The notes beneath the pieces were generated by a model that saw only the letters and a program-made list of their open reading frames with translations, was not told the origin of the DNA and searched no databases. Below, piece after piece: positions 1-6,132 of a stretch of 9,821 nucleotides of DNA. The stretch's first letter is position 1, and every line of letters starts with the position of its first letter. The stretch comes from an archaeon. GTDB lineage: Archaea; Nanobdellota; Nanobdellia; Woesearchaeales; WJKL01. The position numbers and the translations under genes are program-made. The stretch covers positions 1-9,821 of the forward strand of contig JAGVIO010000191.1 of the NCBI GenBank assembly GCA_020056025.1. Reading direction: 5' to 3'.

Positions 1-183
1 CAGCATGTAAGCACGTTTCATCAGTTTCTCTACTTCTTTTTCTTCAAGCTCTTTGTCGTTGAAGAATTCTGCTGATAAATCAAGGCAGATTTTGCCATTG
101 TCAAACTTCTTGCCTTTTAATTCAGAATCACAGACAGTCAACATCAGCCTTCTGTCTGGTGTAATATGCTGCCTGACTATCAT
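1..183 (-). CDS. DUF424 family archaeal protein, N-terminal part (runs off window)
   Basis: The minus strand is open from an ATG at 183-181 to the window edge, giving the first 61 residues. The protein begins MIVRQHITPDRRLML and continues with a TVCDSELKGKKF segment and an ICLDLSAEFF segment. These match the N-terminus of the archaeal DUF424 family as I remember it: a short, roughly 100-residue, broadly conserved archaeal protein of unknown function. The start lies 4 nt after the aIF2 beta stop codon, so it is almost certainly co-transcribed and translationally coupled with that gene; a weak AAGG sits upstream inside the aIF2 beta end. The neighbourhood suggests a role near translation, but that is inference. 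The C-terminal part is outside the window. Confidence 0.85.
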   Translation of the reverse strand, partial: MIVRQHITPDRRLMLTVCDSELKGKKFDNGKICLDLSAEFFNDKELEEKEVEKLMKRAYML

Positions 184-187
184 AGAA

Positions 188-601
188 TTAAACCTTGACC
201 CTGACTGGATATTTTGCGCCGCATGCCTGGCATCTTATGAACCAGATCTTATCTTCCCTGAAGAGCTGCGTGTCAGGCCTTTTGCATTCTTTGCAGATAA
301 CCAACTCATGCGCATAATCTGCAATCTTTTCATTCACACTTGATGAGCTTATCTTTCTTCCGATTATCAGGATGCCTTTTCCCTTGTCCAATTCACCCGG
401 TGTTGCCAGCTCCTTTAGAACATATTTCAGAAGATGCTCTGGCTCTCTCCTGAAAGCATTTGCTATCTGGACAAAGTTTGTTATTATTGTCTTATTGCCC
501 TGGATATGGCCTTTGACCTTAGGGATCTCGAACCTTTCTGATTTCAGTATTGATTCTGGCAATTCTTTCCTTGCCTTTTCAAGCATTTTTTCATAATCCA
601 T
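188..601 (-). CDS. eif2b: Translation initiation factor aIF2 subunit beta
   Basis: This is the beta subunit of archaeal initiation factor 2, the heterotrimer that brings initiator Met-tRNA to the small ribosomal subunit. The 137-residue product has the expected order: a short N-terminal helix (about 1-20), an alpha/beta core with the family-typical stretch VKGHIQGNKTIITNF (28-43) and LATPGELDKGKGILIIGR (65-82), then a C-terminal zinc ribbon with C103, C106, C124 and C127. Length is normal for archaeal aIF2 beta, which lacks the eukaryotic N-terminal lysine blocks. I chose the ATG at 601: a TTG 4 codons upstream is in frame but is poorer, AGGAG sits 2 nt before this ATG, and a TATA box lies about 28 nt upstream. 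It heads a two-gene unit with the DUF424 gene. Confidence 0.97.
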   Translation of the reverse strand: MDYEKMLEKARKELPESILKSERFEIPKVKGHIQGNKTIITNFVQIANAFRREPEHLLKYVLKELATPGELDKGKGILIIGRKISSSSVNEKIADYAHELVICKECKRPDTQLFREDKIWFIRCQACGAKYPVRVKV

Positions 602-622
602 ATCTCCTGGCAAACATCAGGC

Positions 623-636
623 TATATTTAAATATA
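623..636 (-). promoter_or_regulatory. TATA box of the aIF2 beta-DUF424 unit
   Basis: The sequence TATATTTAAATATA is a perfect 14-bp palindrome, centred about 28 nt upstream of the aIF2 beta ATG, and is preceded on the minus strand by a purine-rich AAAAGAA that could serve as BRE. The spacing puts the transcription start at or within a few bases of the ATG, so the mRNA is probably leaderless or nearly so. Assigned from spacing and composition only. Confidence 0.6.
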
Positions 637-669
637 TTCTTTTAAACCCAAATTCCCTATTGAGACAGC

Positions 670-683
670 AAAAAGTTTATATA
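670..683 (+). promoter_or_regulatory. BRE/TATA box of the SpoIIM-like gene
   Basis: A purine-rich AAAAAG (670-675) is followed by TTTATATA (676-683), a good archaeal BRE plus TATA arrangement. The TATA centre is about 29 nt upstream of the ATG at 709, predicting a leaderless transcript. It is back to back with the aIF2 beta promoter, so 602-708 is a compact divergent promoter region. Confidence 0.65.
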
Positions 684-708
684 CCTATAAAAAGCTGAAA
701 TCTGTAAG

Positions 709-1554
709 ATGGTGTTAGAATTATTGACAAATCCCTTTAGGGCAAAACAGAAGCCTCTTCAGCTGTTCTTTATAGGATTTGTCTATGCCACTGCAGGGCT
801 GTTCCTTGCAAACTGGATTTTCAAGGAACAGGCAAGCATGATCATGGTTTTTATAACTGTGCTTGGCTGCCTGCCTTTGGTTTACAACACAATAAAAGAA
901 GAAGCTGTCCTTGATCTGAAAATAGCTGAAGAAAAAAGAGTTTTAGTTGAACATGGCAAGGTTTTTCTTTACCTCATGCTTTTATTTTTAGGGTTTACAG
1001 CTGCTTACTGCTTTTGGTATCTTATACTGCCAGGAAGCTTAGTACATTCAATTTTCAATGTCCAATCAACCACAATAGAAGCAATCAATACCAAGATATC
1101 CGGGAATTTCATATCAAACACACTAATAAATATCTTCCTTAACAACATCAAAGTGCTTGTTTTGTGCACGCTGTTCTCTTTCTTATACGGAGCAGGAGCG
1201 ATATTTATCCTGACATGGAATGCTTCTGTAATTTCAACTGCAATCGGCAATTTTGTCAGGACAAACCTTGAAAACTATTCTAGCACGCTGGGATTTACTA
1301 AGGTTGCTTCTTATCTGCATATCCTATCCCTAGGTTTCCTGAGGTATATGCTGCATGGAATTCCTGAAATACTTGCTTATTTTATCGCAGCTGTCGCAGG
1401 CGGATTAATATCCATTGCTGTGATGAGCGAAAAGCTGGGAACAAAAAATTTTGAAAAAATGATTCTGGACTCAACAAATCTGATCATTGCTTCTGTAATA
1501 ATATTGGCTGCTGCCGCTTTTATAGAAGTATTTATCACTCCGCTGCTGTTCTAA
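709..1554 (+). CDS. SpoIIM/DUF95-family integral membrane protein
   Basis: The 281-residue protein is strongly hydrophobic with about six membrane segments: roughly 18-38, 42-60, 84-107, 147-179, 216-239 and 256-280. The LHGIPEILAYFIAAVAGG stretch (215-232) is the hallmark of the stage II sporulation protein M (DUF95) family, where a His-Gly-x-x-Glu motif precedes a glycine-rich membrane helix. Bacterial SpoIIM acts in spore engulfment; archaea do not sporulate, and the archaeal members are uncharacterised, so only a membrane function, perhaps envelope related, can be proposed. No signal peptide cleavage site is evident. The start is supported by a TATA box 29 nt upstream. Its TAA stop abuts the stop codon of the convergent RPA-like gene with no base between. 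It appears to be a single-gene transcript. Confidence 0.85.
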   Translation: MVLELLTNPFRAKQKPLQLFFIGFVYATAGLFLANWIFKEQASMIMVFITVLGCLPLVYNTIKEEAVLDLKIAEEKRVLVEHGKVFLYLMLLFLGFTAAYCFWYLILPGSLVHSIFNVQSTTIEAINTKISGNFISNTLINIFLNNIKVLVLCTLFSFLYGAGAIFILTWNASVISTAIGNFVRTNLENYSSTLGFTKVASYLHILSLGFLRYMLHGIPEILAYFIAAVAGGLISIAVMSEKLGTKNFEKMILDSTNLIIASVIILAAAAFIEVFITPLLF

Positions 1555-2178
1555 TTATTCCAGAACCTTGAATTTTCCTGGCTTGACTTCAAAGATATTC
1601 CCATCTTTCAGCAAAAGCTCTATTGTTTTTTCAGCATCTTTTATCTTAAGAAGGTCTTTGTAATCAGCACCATTGCCTTTGTCGTTTTTCTTGATAAAAT
1701 CAACTATCATATCTGACTGGCTTGGCTGGTTATATTTTTCCTCACAGACTTCCTGCTCTTTATGAATTTCCTTACCAACCAAAGGCATCTCTAATTCTGC
1801 TTTTCGGTATTTCAGCCATGCTTTGTTTTCAATTTTTTTAATAATCTCTGGAACAAGGTATTTTTCTGCTCCGTATTCTTTTGGCCTGCCTATGACCAAA
1901 ACAGCATCGCCTATGCATAAATCTTTCAGTGCACTGCTGCTCTCAAAAAACCTTATCTGGATATTTCCTGTTCCGTCGTCAATAACAATCGAGCTGTAGC
2001 CAGCTGACTCTTCTGCAAATTTAGACAGCACAATGCCTGTTACATTTACTCTTGATACCTTTACATTGTTCAACAGAAAATAATTAAGATTCCAGCCTTC
2101 TTCTTTCATATATCTGCTGTTAAGAATATCCTTTATCTGAAGCTTGTATGCAACTGGCCTTTTTTGCTGTTCTGCCAT
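1555..2178 (-). CDS. RPA32-like single-stranded DNA-binding protein (OB fold plus winged helix)
   Basis: This 207-residue protein resembles the archaeal RPA-associated/RPA32-like family (COG3390 type). Residues about 42-117 form an OB fold: VNVTGIVLSK, then YSSIVIDDGTGNIQIRFF (61-78), a pattern typical of replication protein A subunits, then GDAVLVIGRPKEY (90-102). A charged linker (about 118-153) leads to a small C-terminal winged-helix-like domain (about 155-205) ending DGNIFEVKPGKFKVLE. No zinc finger is present. It starts 7 nt after the mcm stop, with AGGATG across the mcm end, so it is the second gene of an mcm operon; binding of single-stranded DNA at replication forks is the natural inference. 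The tail resembles the C-terminal winged helix of its MCM neighbour. It could be the main SSB or an accessory RPA subunit; sequence alone does not decide. Confidence 0.88.
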   Translation of the reverse strand: MAEQQKRPVAYKLQIKDILNSRYMKEEGWNLNYFLLNNVKVSRVNVTGIVLSKFAEESAGYSSIVIDDGTGNIQIRFFESSSALKDLCIGDAVLVIGRPKEYGAEKYLVPEIIKKIENKAWLKYRKAELEMPLVGKEIHKEQEVCEEKYNQPSQSDMIVDFIKKNDKGNGADYKDLLKIKDAEKTIELLLKDGNIFEVKPGKFKVLE

Positions 2179-2185
2179 CTGCTAC

Positions 2186-4204
2186 TCACATCCTTTGGAT
2201 AAAGTTAGGCTTTGGCTGGAAAATATCGCCGCTCCTTCTCAGCTTGTCAATGATATCATCTATCTCATTCTCTTTAATACCTTTTGCCTTGGCTTCTTTG
2301 ATCAGCTCGTCCAGCGGTATTGTTTTTCCAATCTTATTTTCCAGCTCCTCAATCAGTTCCTTGACAACAACTATCCTGTTCCTCTGAGTGGATGTGATCC
2401 CTGAAGTTATCCTGTCAATGTCAATCTTTCCTGTCTCTGGGTCAATGCTTATCTCGCTCAGGCAGAAATGAAGCAAATCTGTTGCGCGCTTTGCGTCTGC
2501 TTTTGTAACCTTATCAGACAATCTTACTTTTGCAGATGCCTCAGCAAACCTGACAAGGGCTTCAAGCTGTCTTGCTGTGATTGCAATTGCCTTCATTCCA
2601 CCCTCTTTTGAAACTTCCTGGTTTCTCATCTTGACATAGTAATTTTTTATCTCTTCTAATGCACCATCTGTCAATTTAGGGTGACAGCGTTGGCGCATGT
2701 AAGCAATATATTTCCTTAGGAAAGCTGTTGGAATTTCAGCTTCTCCTATATTTGGATCTTTATGCAGGCCAAGTACGTGTCTTGCTAATTTTTCATCTTT
2801 TACTACATCTGGAATATCCTTGATTGTAAATATAAGGTCAAATCTGCTGATCAATGCAGGAGGCATATCTATCTGCTCACCAACTGGCTTATAGGGATCA
2901 AACCTTCCGAGTTTAGGGTTAGCTGCTGCAAGCACTGTTGTCATTGCAATCAATGTTGCCTGGATGTTTGCTTTTGAGATAGAAATAGTTTGTTGTTCGA
3001 GTGCCTCATGCATTGCAGAGGAATCCTCTTTTGTCATCTTATCCATCTCGTCAATACAGCAAATTCCTTTGTTTGCCAAGACCAATGCTCCTGCTTCCAA
3101 GCTCCAGCCTTTCAAAAACTCGTCCTTGACAACTGCTGCTGTCAGGCCTGCACCGCTTGCGCCTTTTCCGCTGACAAACCTCGCCTTTGGTGCAATTATC
3201 GCAACCCTTTTCAATAATTGGCTCTTTCCCGCGCCAGGATCTCCGACGAGAAGAATATGCATATCCCCTCTTGTTTTTACACCGTCGCTTCTTTCTTTGC
3301 CAAGGCCGCCCATCAACTGGAGCAATAATGCTTCCTTTACTTTTTCATAACCATAAATCGAAGGAGCCATTGAAGAAACTAATTTTTCATATACCTTAGG
3401 ATCTTTTGCAAGCAATTTAATTTTCTCCTCTTCTTCAGGCGCAATCTCTACCTCATAAAAATCTTCCTGCATTGCTTCAATATAATTAGCATCAACATTC
3501 AGATCAAACCTTATTGACTGTGCGCCTTTGCTATTCATTATTGGAATCTCTTTTACCATTCCATTGACTAACACCCTGCTTCCCGGATTTGTCTTCTTGT
3601 CGCTCATTGGGCTTACAAGATCTGACTTAAGGAGCACTTTCATCCTCTTTGGCTGTTCTCCACCAACAAGATTTTCAGGATCTTCTTCCAATGTCAGCAT
3701 CTGCGCATCAACCAGCTCTTTTGACAACAGCCTGAACTTGCCTTTTCTTCCGCAGCCGCATTTTGTCGGCTCTTTGAAGCTTTCTTCAAGCTGAAGAACA
3801 TTGAATATAGTGTTGCAGGCAGGGCATTCAAACCTTGCAGAAGTTACTTGAGGCCTGACATCTGATTTTTGCCTCACAATCCCGCTTAGGCTAATAAATT
3901 TGCCAATATGTTCGCTTCTGATGTTTCTTATCGGAATCTTTTGGTCTTGGCTCAGGTTTTTGAAGCGGATGTTGAATTTCTTTACCTCAACATCAGCCAT
4001 ATTTTTTAATGCATCTTGCGCTGCATCAATTACATTTTCAGGGTGGTCTAACAGGTCATGAGCAAGGTCAACATCGAATTTGGCAAGTTCTGCAAAATCA
4101 ATTATTAAGAAATTCTTACCTTCTCTTATGCCATAGGTTATCTGTGACTTATAATTCGTTTCAAAAAATTCTCCAAACATATGAATTTGGTCTGATGTTT
4201 CCAT
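2186..4204 (-). CDS. mcm: Replicative DNA helicase MCM
   Basis: This is the single archaeal minichromosome maintenance protein, the hexameric 3'-5' helicase that unwinds DNA ahead of the fork. At 672 residues it is the usual length and has no intein. Domain order: N-terminal helical domain (about 1-90); OB fold with a zinc site C127, C130, C149, C151 (the second pair is CxC); and an AAA+ core (about 275-560) with Walker A GDPGAGKS (321-328), Walker B CIDEMDKM (383-390, D385/E386), sensor 1 N429 in LAAANPKLGRFD, and arginine finger R454 in SRFD. The C-terminal winged helix spans about 608-672. The core motifs look complete, so it should be active. The ATG at 4204 is supported by a TATA box about 29 nt upstream. 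It is transcribed apart from tbp and followed after 7 nt by the RPA-like gene. Confidence 0.98.
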   Translation of the reverse strand: METSDQIHMFGEFFETNYKSQITYGIREGKNFLIIDFAELAKFDVDLAHDLLDHPENVIDAAQDALKNMADVEVKKFNIRFKNLSQDQKIPIRNIRSEHIGKFISLSGIVRQKSDVRPQVTSARFECPACNTIFNVLQLEESFKEPTKCGCGRKGKFRLLSKELVDAQMLTLEEDPENLVGGEQPKRMKVLLKSDLVSPMSDKKTNPGSRVLVNGMVKEIPIMNSKGAQSIRFDLNVDANYIEAMQEDFYEVEIAPEEEEKIKLLAKDPKVYEKLVSSMAPSIYGYEKVKEALLLQLMGGLGKERSDGVKTRGDMHILLVGDPGAGKSQLLKRVAIIAPKARFVSGKGASGAGLTAAVVKDEFLKGWSLEAGALVLANKGICCIDEMDKMTKEDSSAMHEALEQQTISISKANIQATLIAMTTVLAAANPKLGRFDPYKPVGEQIDMPPALISRFDLIFTIKDIPDVVKDEKLARHVLGLHKDPNIGEAEIPTAFLRKYIAYMRQRCHPKLTDGALEEIKNYYVKMRNQEVSKEGGMKAIAITARQLEALVRFAEASAKVRLSDKVTKADAKRATDLLHFCLSEISIDPETGKIDIDRITSGITSTQRNRIVVVKELIEELENKIGKTIPLDELIKEAKAKGIKENEIDDIIDKLRRSGDIFQPKPNFIQRM

Positions 4205-4227
4205 TTTATTTCAATAAGGCAAATGTT

Positions 4228-4238
4228 GTTTAAATATC
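4228..4238 (-). promoter_or_regulatory. TATA box of the mcm-RPA operon
   Basis: GATATTTAAAC on the minus strand is centred about 29 nt upstream of the mcm ATG, the same distance as for aIF2 beta and the SpoIIM-like gene. This predicts a leaderless mcm mRNA and a promoter independent of tbp. Confidence 0.62.
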
Positions 4239-4242
4239 TTAG

Positions 4243-4268
4243 CCAGGTGATTGTCCAGTGACCAGTGG
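4243..4268 (-). repeat. Three short CACTGG-type repeats just upstream of the mcm promoter
   Basis: Read on the minus strand, 4268-4243 contains CCACTGG, TCACTGG, a 4-nt spacer, and TCACCTGG. The first two are adjacent 7-mers; the third differs by one inserted C. They sit directly upstream of the BRE/TATA of mcm, where archaeal activators or TFB-recruiting regulators commonly bind. The arrangement could be an operator, or chance in a short spacer; the other promoters in this window do not show the motif. Confidence 0.35.
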
Positions 4269-4273
4269 TATAT

Positions 4274-4289
4274 GAAAGAAAAATAAAAC
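4274..4289 (-). terminator. Poly-T terminator of tbp
   Basis: GTTTTATTTTTCTTTC on the minus strand begins 7 nt after the tbp stop codon. Archaeal RNA polymerase terminates at T-rich stretches without needing a hairpin, so this is a plausible intrinsic terminator separating tbp from mcm. Confidence 0.55.
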
Positions 4290-4296
4290 GAAGTTT

Positions 4297-4860
4297 TTAC
4301 TTCTTCTTGACTTCTTTGAGCTTTTCTACCAACATGTCCAGTGCTTTGTGCGCTTCTGCTTCGCTCTTTGTGCCTGTGCAGACTATTTTACCATTGCTGA
4401 ACAAGAGGAAGGTTGCGTTTGCTTCCTTAAGCTTGTAAACAAGACCTGGAAACTGTTCTGGCTCATATTCTGTGTTAGGAAGCTTCATAGCAAGCACATT
4501 TAGGTTTAAATCCATGCCAACTGAACCAGAAGCAACTATATTCTGGATTTTTATATCTGGCTTGATTGTTATCTTGACATTTATCTTTTCCAAGCTCTTG
4601 ATTATCTGCTTTATTGATTCGTGGACTTTTTCCATGCTTCTTGCGCCTGTACAGACAACTTTTCCTGAGCTAAAAATTAATGCGCTTGTCTTTGGATCTT
4701 TGATTCTTATAATTAATCCTGGAAATTGCTCTGGATTGTATTCTGTGTTAGAAAGTGTTGCAGCCATTTTCTCTAGCGGAATATCATGTTCCAGAGAAGT
4801 GCTTACGACGATATTTACCACTTTTATCTCTTTTTCTGTTGGTGTTTCTTTTTTAGCCAT
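4297..4860 (-). CDS. tbp: TATA-box-binding protein (TBP)
   Basis: TBP is the basal factor that binds and bends the TATA box and recruits TFB and RNA polymerase. The 187-residue product is the two-fold repeated saddle: repeat 1 about 13-97 and repeat 2 about 104-187. Both repeats carry NTEYxPEQFPGL (38-49 and 129-140) and a FSxGKxVCTG strand (63-72 and 154-163). The four DNA-intercalating phenylalanines correspond to F46, F63, F137 and F154. The C-terminus ends in lysines (LKEVKKK), with no acidic tail of the kind some archaeal TBPs have. Unlike its neighbours it has a leader and a Shine-Dalgarno sequence, and its upstream region holds three TTTATAAA boxes, so autoregulation is possible. It is followed by a T-rich terminator and is probably monocistronic. 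Confidence 0.98.
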   Translation of the reverse strand: MAKKETPTEKEIKVVNIVVSTSLEHDIPLEKMAATLSNTEYNPEQFPGLIIRIKDPKTSALIFSSGKVVCTGARSMEKVHESIKQIIKSLEKINVKITIKPDIKIQNIVASGSVGMDLNLNVLAMKLPNTEYEPEQFPGLVYKLKEANATFLLFSNGKIVCTGTKSEAEAHKALDMLVEKLKEVKKK

Positions 4861-4864
4861 TTAA

Positions 4865-4873
4865 ATCCCCCTC
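4865..4873 (-). promoter_or_regulatory. Shine-Dalgarno sequence of tbp
   Basis: GAGGGGGAT lies 4 nt upstream of the tbp ATG and is close to the archaeal consensus GGAGGTGAT. It stands out because most first genes of units in this window have TATA boxes too close to the ATG to leave room for a leader; tbp is the exception and needs this site. Confidence 0.6.
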
Positions 4874-4939
4874 ATACTTCTTTTATTTGGATTTTTGAGT
4901 ATAATTCAGCAAAACAAGTTAATAATGCCCCCAATGTCC

Positions 4940-4981
4940 TTTATAAATGCACTTTGATTTATAAATATATGTATTTATAAA
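4940..4981 (-). promoter_or_regulatory. Three identical TTTATAAA boxes upstream of tbp
   Basis: The palindromic octamer TTTATAAA occurs at 4940-4947, 4958-4965 and 4974-4981, with start-to-start spacings of 18 and 16 bp. The proximal copy would place the tbp transcription start near 4915, giving a leader of roughly 55 nt. Because the octamer is self-complementary, each copy could direct transcription either way. Several TBP-binding sites in front of the TBP gene suggest autoregulation or competing promoters, but AT-rich composition makes chance copies possible. Confidence 0.5.
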
Positions 4982-5003
4982 TGGTTTCAATTGAATGGAT
5001 ATA

Positions 5004-5081
5004 TTTTTGTGATGATAACCCCCTGATTTCCTATGGAAATACTATTTAATAGAGTGGAAAATGCAGCAATGTTGCTCTTTT
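5004..5081 (+). ncRNA. Possible small RNA or operator cluster (low confidence)
   Basis: This patch is visibly richer in G and C than its surroundings, a frequent sign of structured RNA in AT-rich archaeal genomes. It contains three dyads: ATTTCC-TAT-GGAAAT (5026-5040), CTATT-T-AATAG (5042-5052) and AGCAA-TG-TTGCT (5065-5076). The last is followed by CTTTT, which looks terminator-like. A TTTATAAA box at 4974-4981 is placed to start a plus-strand transcript near 5004. A GTGATGA at 5009-5015 looks like a C box, but the rest of a C/D RNA is not there. The strand and ends are guesses; the dyads could equally be protein-binding sites. Confidence 0.22.
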
Positions 5082-5260
5082 GGTAATTTATGATTAAAAT
5101 ATAATAAAATAAGTATATTTATTGGTAAAATGTATCTAAAAATTAAACTATTTAATAAATAAATAAATCTGCTTAAATAAAAAATAAGTATAAAAGTAGG
5201 TATCTTTTTCTGGCTTTCTATGTTCAACAAGATTGTGAAATTTCGTTTGGAAGATAAGTA

Positions 5261-5268
5261 TTATATAA
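5261..5268 (+). promoter_or_regulatory. TATA box of the thiolase-like/p30/DUF362 operon
   Basis: TTATATAA is centred about 25 nt upstream of the ATG at 5290, preceded by purine-rich AAGATAAG (5251-5258). The spacing predicts a leaderless operon mRNA. The TAA at 5266-5268 is also an in-frame stop, which rules out an upstream extension of the first gene. Confidence 0.6.
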
Positions 5269-5289
5269 TCTTTGAGATTAACTAACAAC

Positions 5290-6129
5290 ATGGATAAGGT
5301 TGAACAAAAAGTTAAGCAGACAATTGAAAAGTACAAGCTATTTACAAAGAAAGATAAGATTCTTGTTGCTTCTTCAGGAGGCAAAGATTCAACTACTGCT
5401 TTATATATTCTAAACAAGTTAGGCTACAATCCAGAAGCAATCGCAGTTGATCCTGAAATAGGAGATTATACTAAAAATAACATAGAGAATCTCAAAGGAT
5501 TTTGCAAAGCGTATAATATTAGATTAAAAGTAGTGTTGTTCAGAGAAGAGTTTGGTTATTCTGTGTGCTATATCAAATCATTGCTAGAATCAAAAGGGAT
5601 CAATCTTAATTCATGCACAATATGCGGTGTTTTAAGACGATATCTGCTGAACAAATATGCACGGAAGCTAAAGGCAGATGTTATTGCAACGGGGCATAAT
5701 CTTGATGATGAAGCTCAGGCTGTTATGATGAATCTTTTCAAGAACAATCTTGAGATTTTATCAAGGCAAGGGCCGATGTCTGGAACAAATTTTGACAAGA
5801 AGCTTGTTCCGCGAATAAAACCTTTGTATTTTGTTGAAGAAAAAGATATTGTTGAATATTCAAAATCGCACAATTTTCCTGTAAAGTATGGAACATGTCC
5901 GTGCAGGACAGGAGTATACAGATGCACAATTGACGAACTGCTTTCAAAATATGAAGAGAAGCACAGAGGGACGCATAAGAACATAATCAAATGGTTTTTG
6001 AGAATTTTGCCTGAGCTAAAGAAAAAATATAAATCTTCTGATAAACAAGCATATTGCAGTAACTGCGGCGAGCCTGCAAGAAAAGAGGTTTGCATGACTT
6101 GCCAGATACTATCAAAGATAAAAGGATGA
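5290..6129 (+). CDS. TtuA/Ncs6-family tRNA thiolation enzyme (TIGR00269 type)
   Basis: This 279-residue protein belongs to the PP-loop ATPases that adenylate a tRNA uridine and replace its oxygen with sulfur (TtuA at U54, Ncs6 at wobble U34). Visible motifs: PP-loop SGGKDS (29-34), CTIC (C109, C112) and CPC (C203, C205), which would supply the three cysteines for the catalytic [4Fe-4S] cluster, GHNLDDEAQ (135-143), and a C-terminal zinc finger C256, C259, C268, C271. The N-terminal zinc finger usual in TtuA/Ncs6 is missing: the protein starts about 24 residues before the PP-loop, and a stop codon at 5266 prevents extension. ATG 5290 is preferred over TTG 5272 because of the TATA spacing. It is the first gene of an operon with RNase P p30 (3-nt gap). 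Substrate position cannot be assigned. Confidence 0.87.
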   Translation: MDKVEQKVKQTIEKYKLFTKKDKILVASSGGKDSTTALYILNKLGYNPEAIAVDPEIGDYTKNNIENLKGFCKAYNIRLKVVLFREEFGYSVCYIKSLLESKGINLNSCTICGVLRRYLLNKYARKLKADVIATGHNLDDEAQAVMMNLFKNNLEILSRQGPMSGTNFDKKLVPRIKPLYFVEEKDIVEYSKSHNFPVKYGTCPCRTGVYRCTIDELLSKYEEKHRGTHKNIIKWFLRILPELKKKYKSSDKQAYCSNCGEPARKEVCMTCQILSKIKG

Positions 6130-6132
6130 AAA

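Larger units (their letters stand above)
4861..5289. other. 429-nt divergent intergenic region between tbp and the thiolation operon
   Basis: No convincing protein gene is present; the open frames here are short, AT-driven and start at TTG. From left to right it holds the tbp Shine-Dalgarno site and leader, the three TTTATAAA boxes (4940-4981), a GC-richer patch with three small inverted repeats (about 5009-5081), a very AT-rich stretch (about 5085-5205), and the TATA box of the plus-strand operon (5261-5268). It is the longest non-coding stretch in an otherwise tightly packed window. Confidence 0.7.

Noticed and set aside
602..613. Upstream TTG start for aIF2 beta (adds MPGD)
   Set aside because: The ATG at 601 has an adjacent AGGAG and better TATA spacing; the added residues are not typical of the family.
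1626..1631. T6 run as terminator of the SpoIIM-like gene
   Set aside because: It lies within the coding region of the convergent RPA-like gene, about 70 nt past the stop, and is explained by its lysine codons; too weak to annotate.
2964..3350. Long plus-strand open frame of 128 codons inside mcm
   Set aside because: It is antisense to the conserved AAA+ core of MCM, whose codons explain it; the translation resembles no known protein.
5009..5026. C/D box small RNA: GTGATGA followed by CTGA
   Set aside because: Only 7 nt separate the boxes, too short for a normal guide of about 9-12 nt, and no convincing C' and D boxes follow.
5042..5230. Minus-strand open frame of 62 codons in the tbp-thiolation intergenic region
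   Set aside because: It starts at TTG, is made of Ile/Leu/Phe/Lys/Tyr as expected from random AT-rich DNA, has no ribosome-binding site, and matches no family I recognise.
5272..5289. Upstream TTG start for the TtuA-like protein (adds six residues)
   Set aside because: The TATA box at 5261-5268 would be too close to 5272 to give a transcript containing it; ATG 5290 fits the leaderless spacing.
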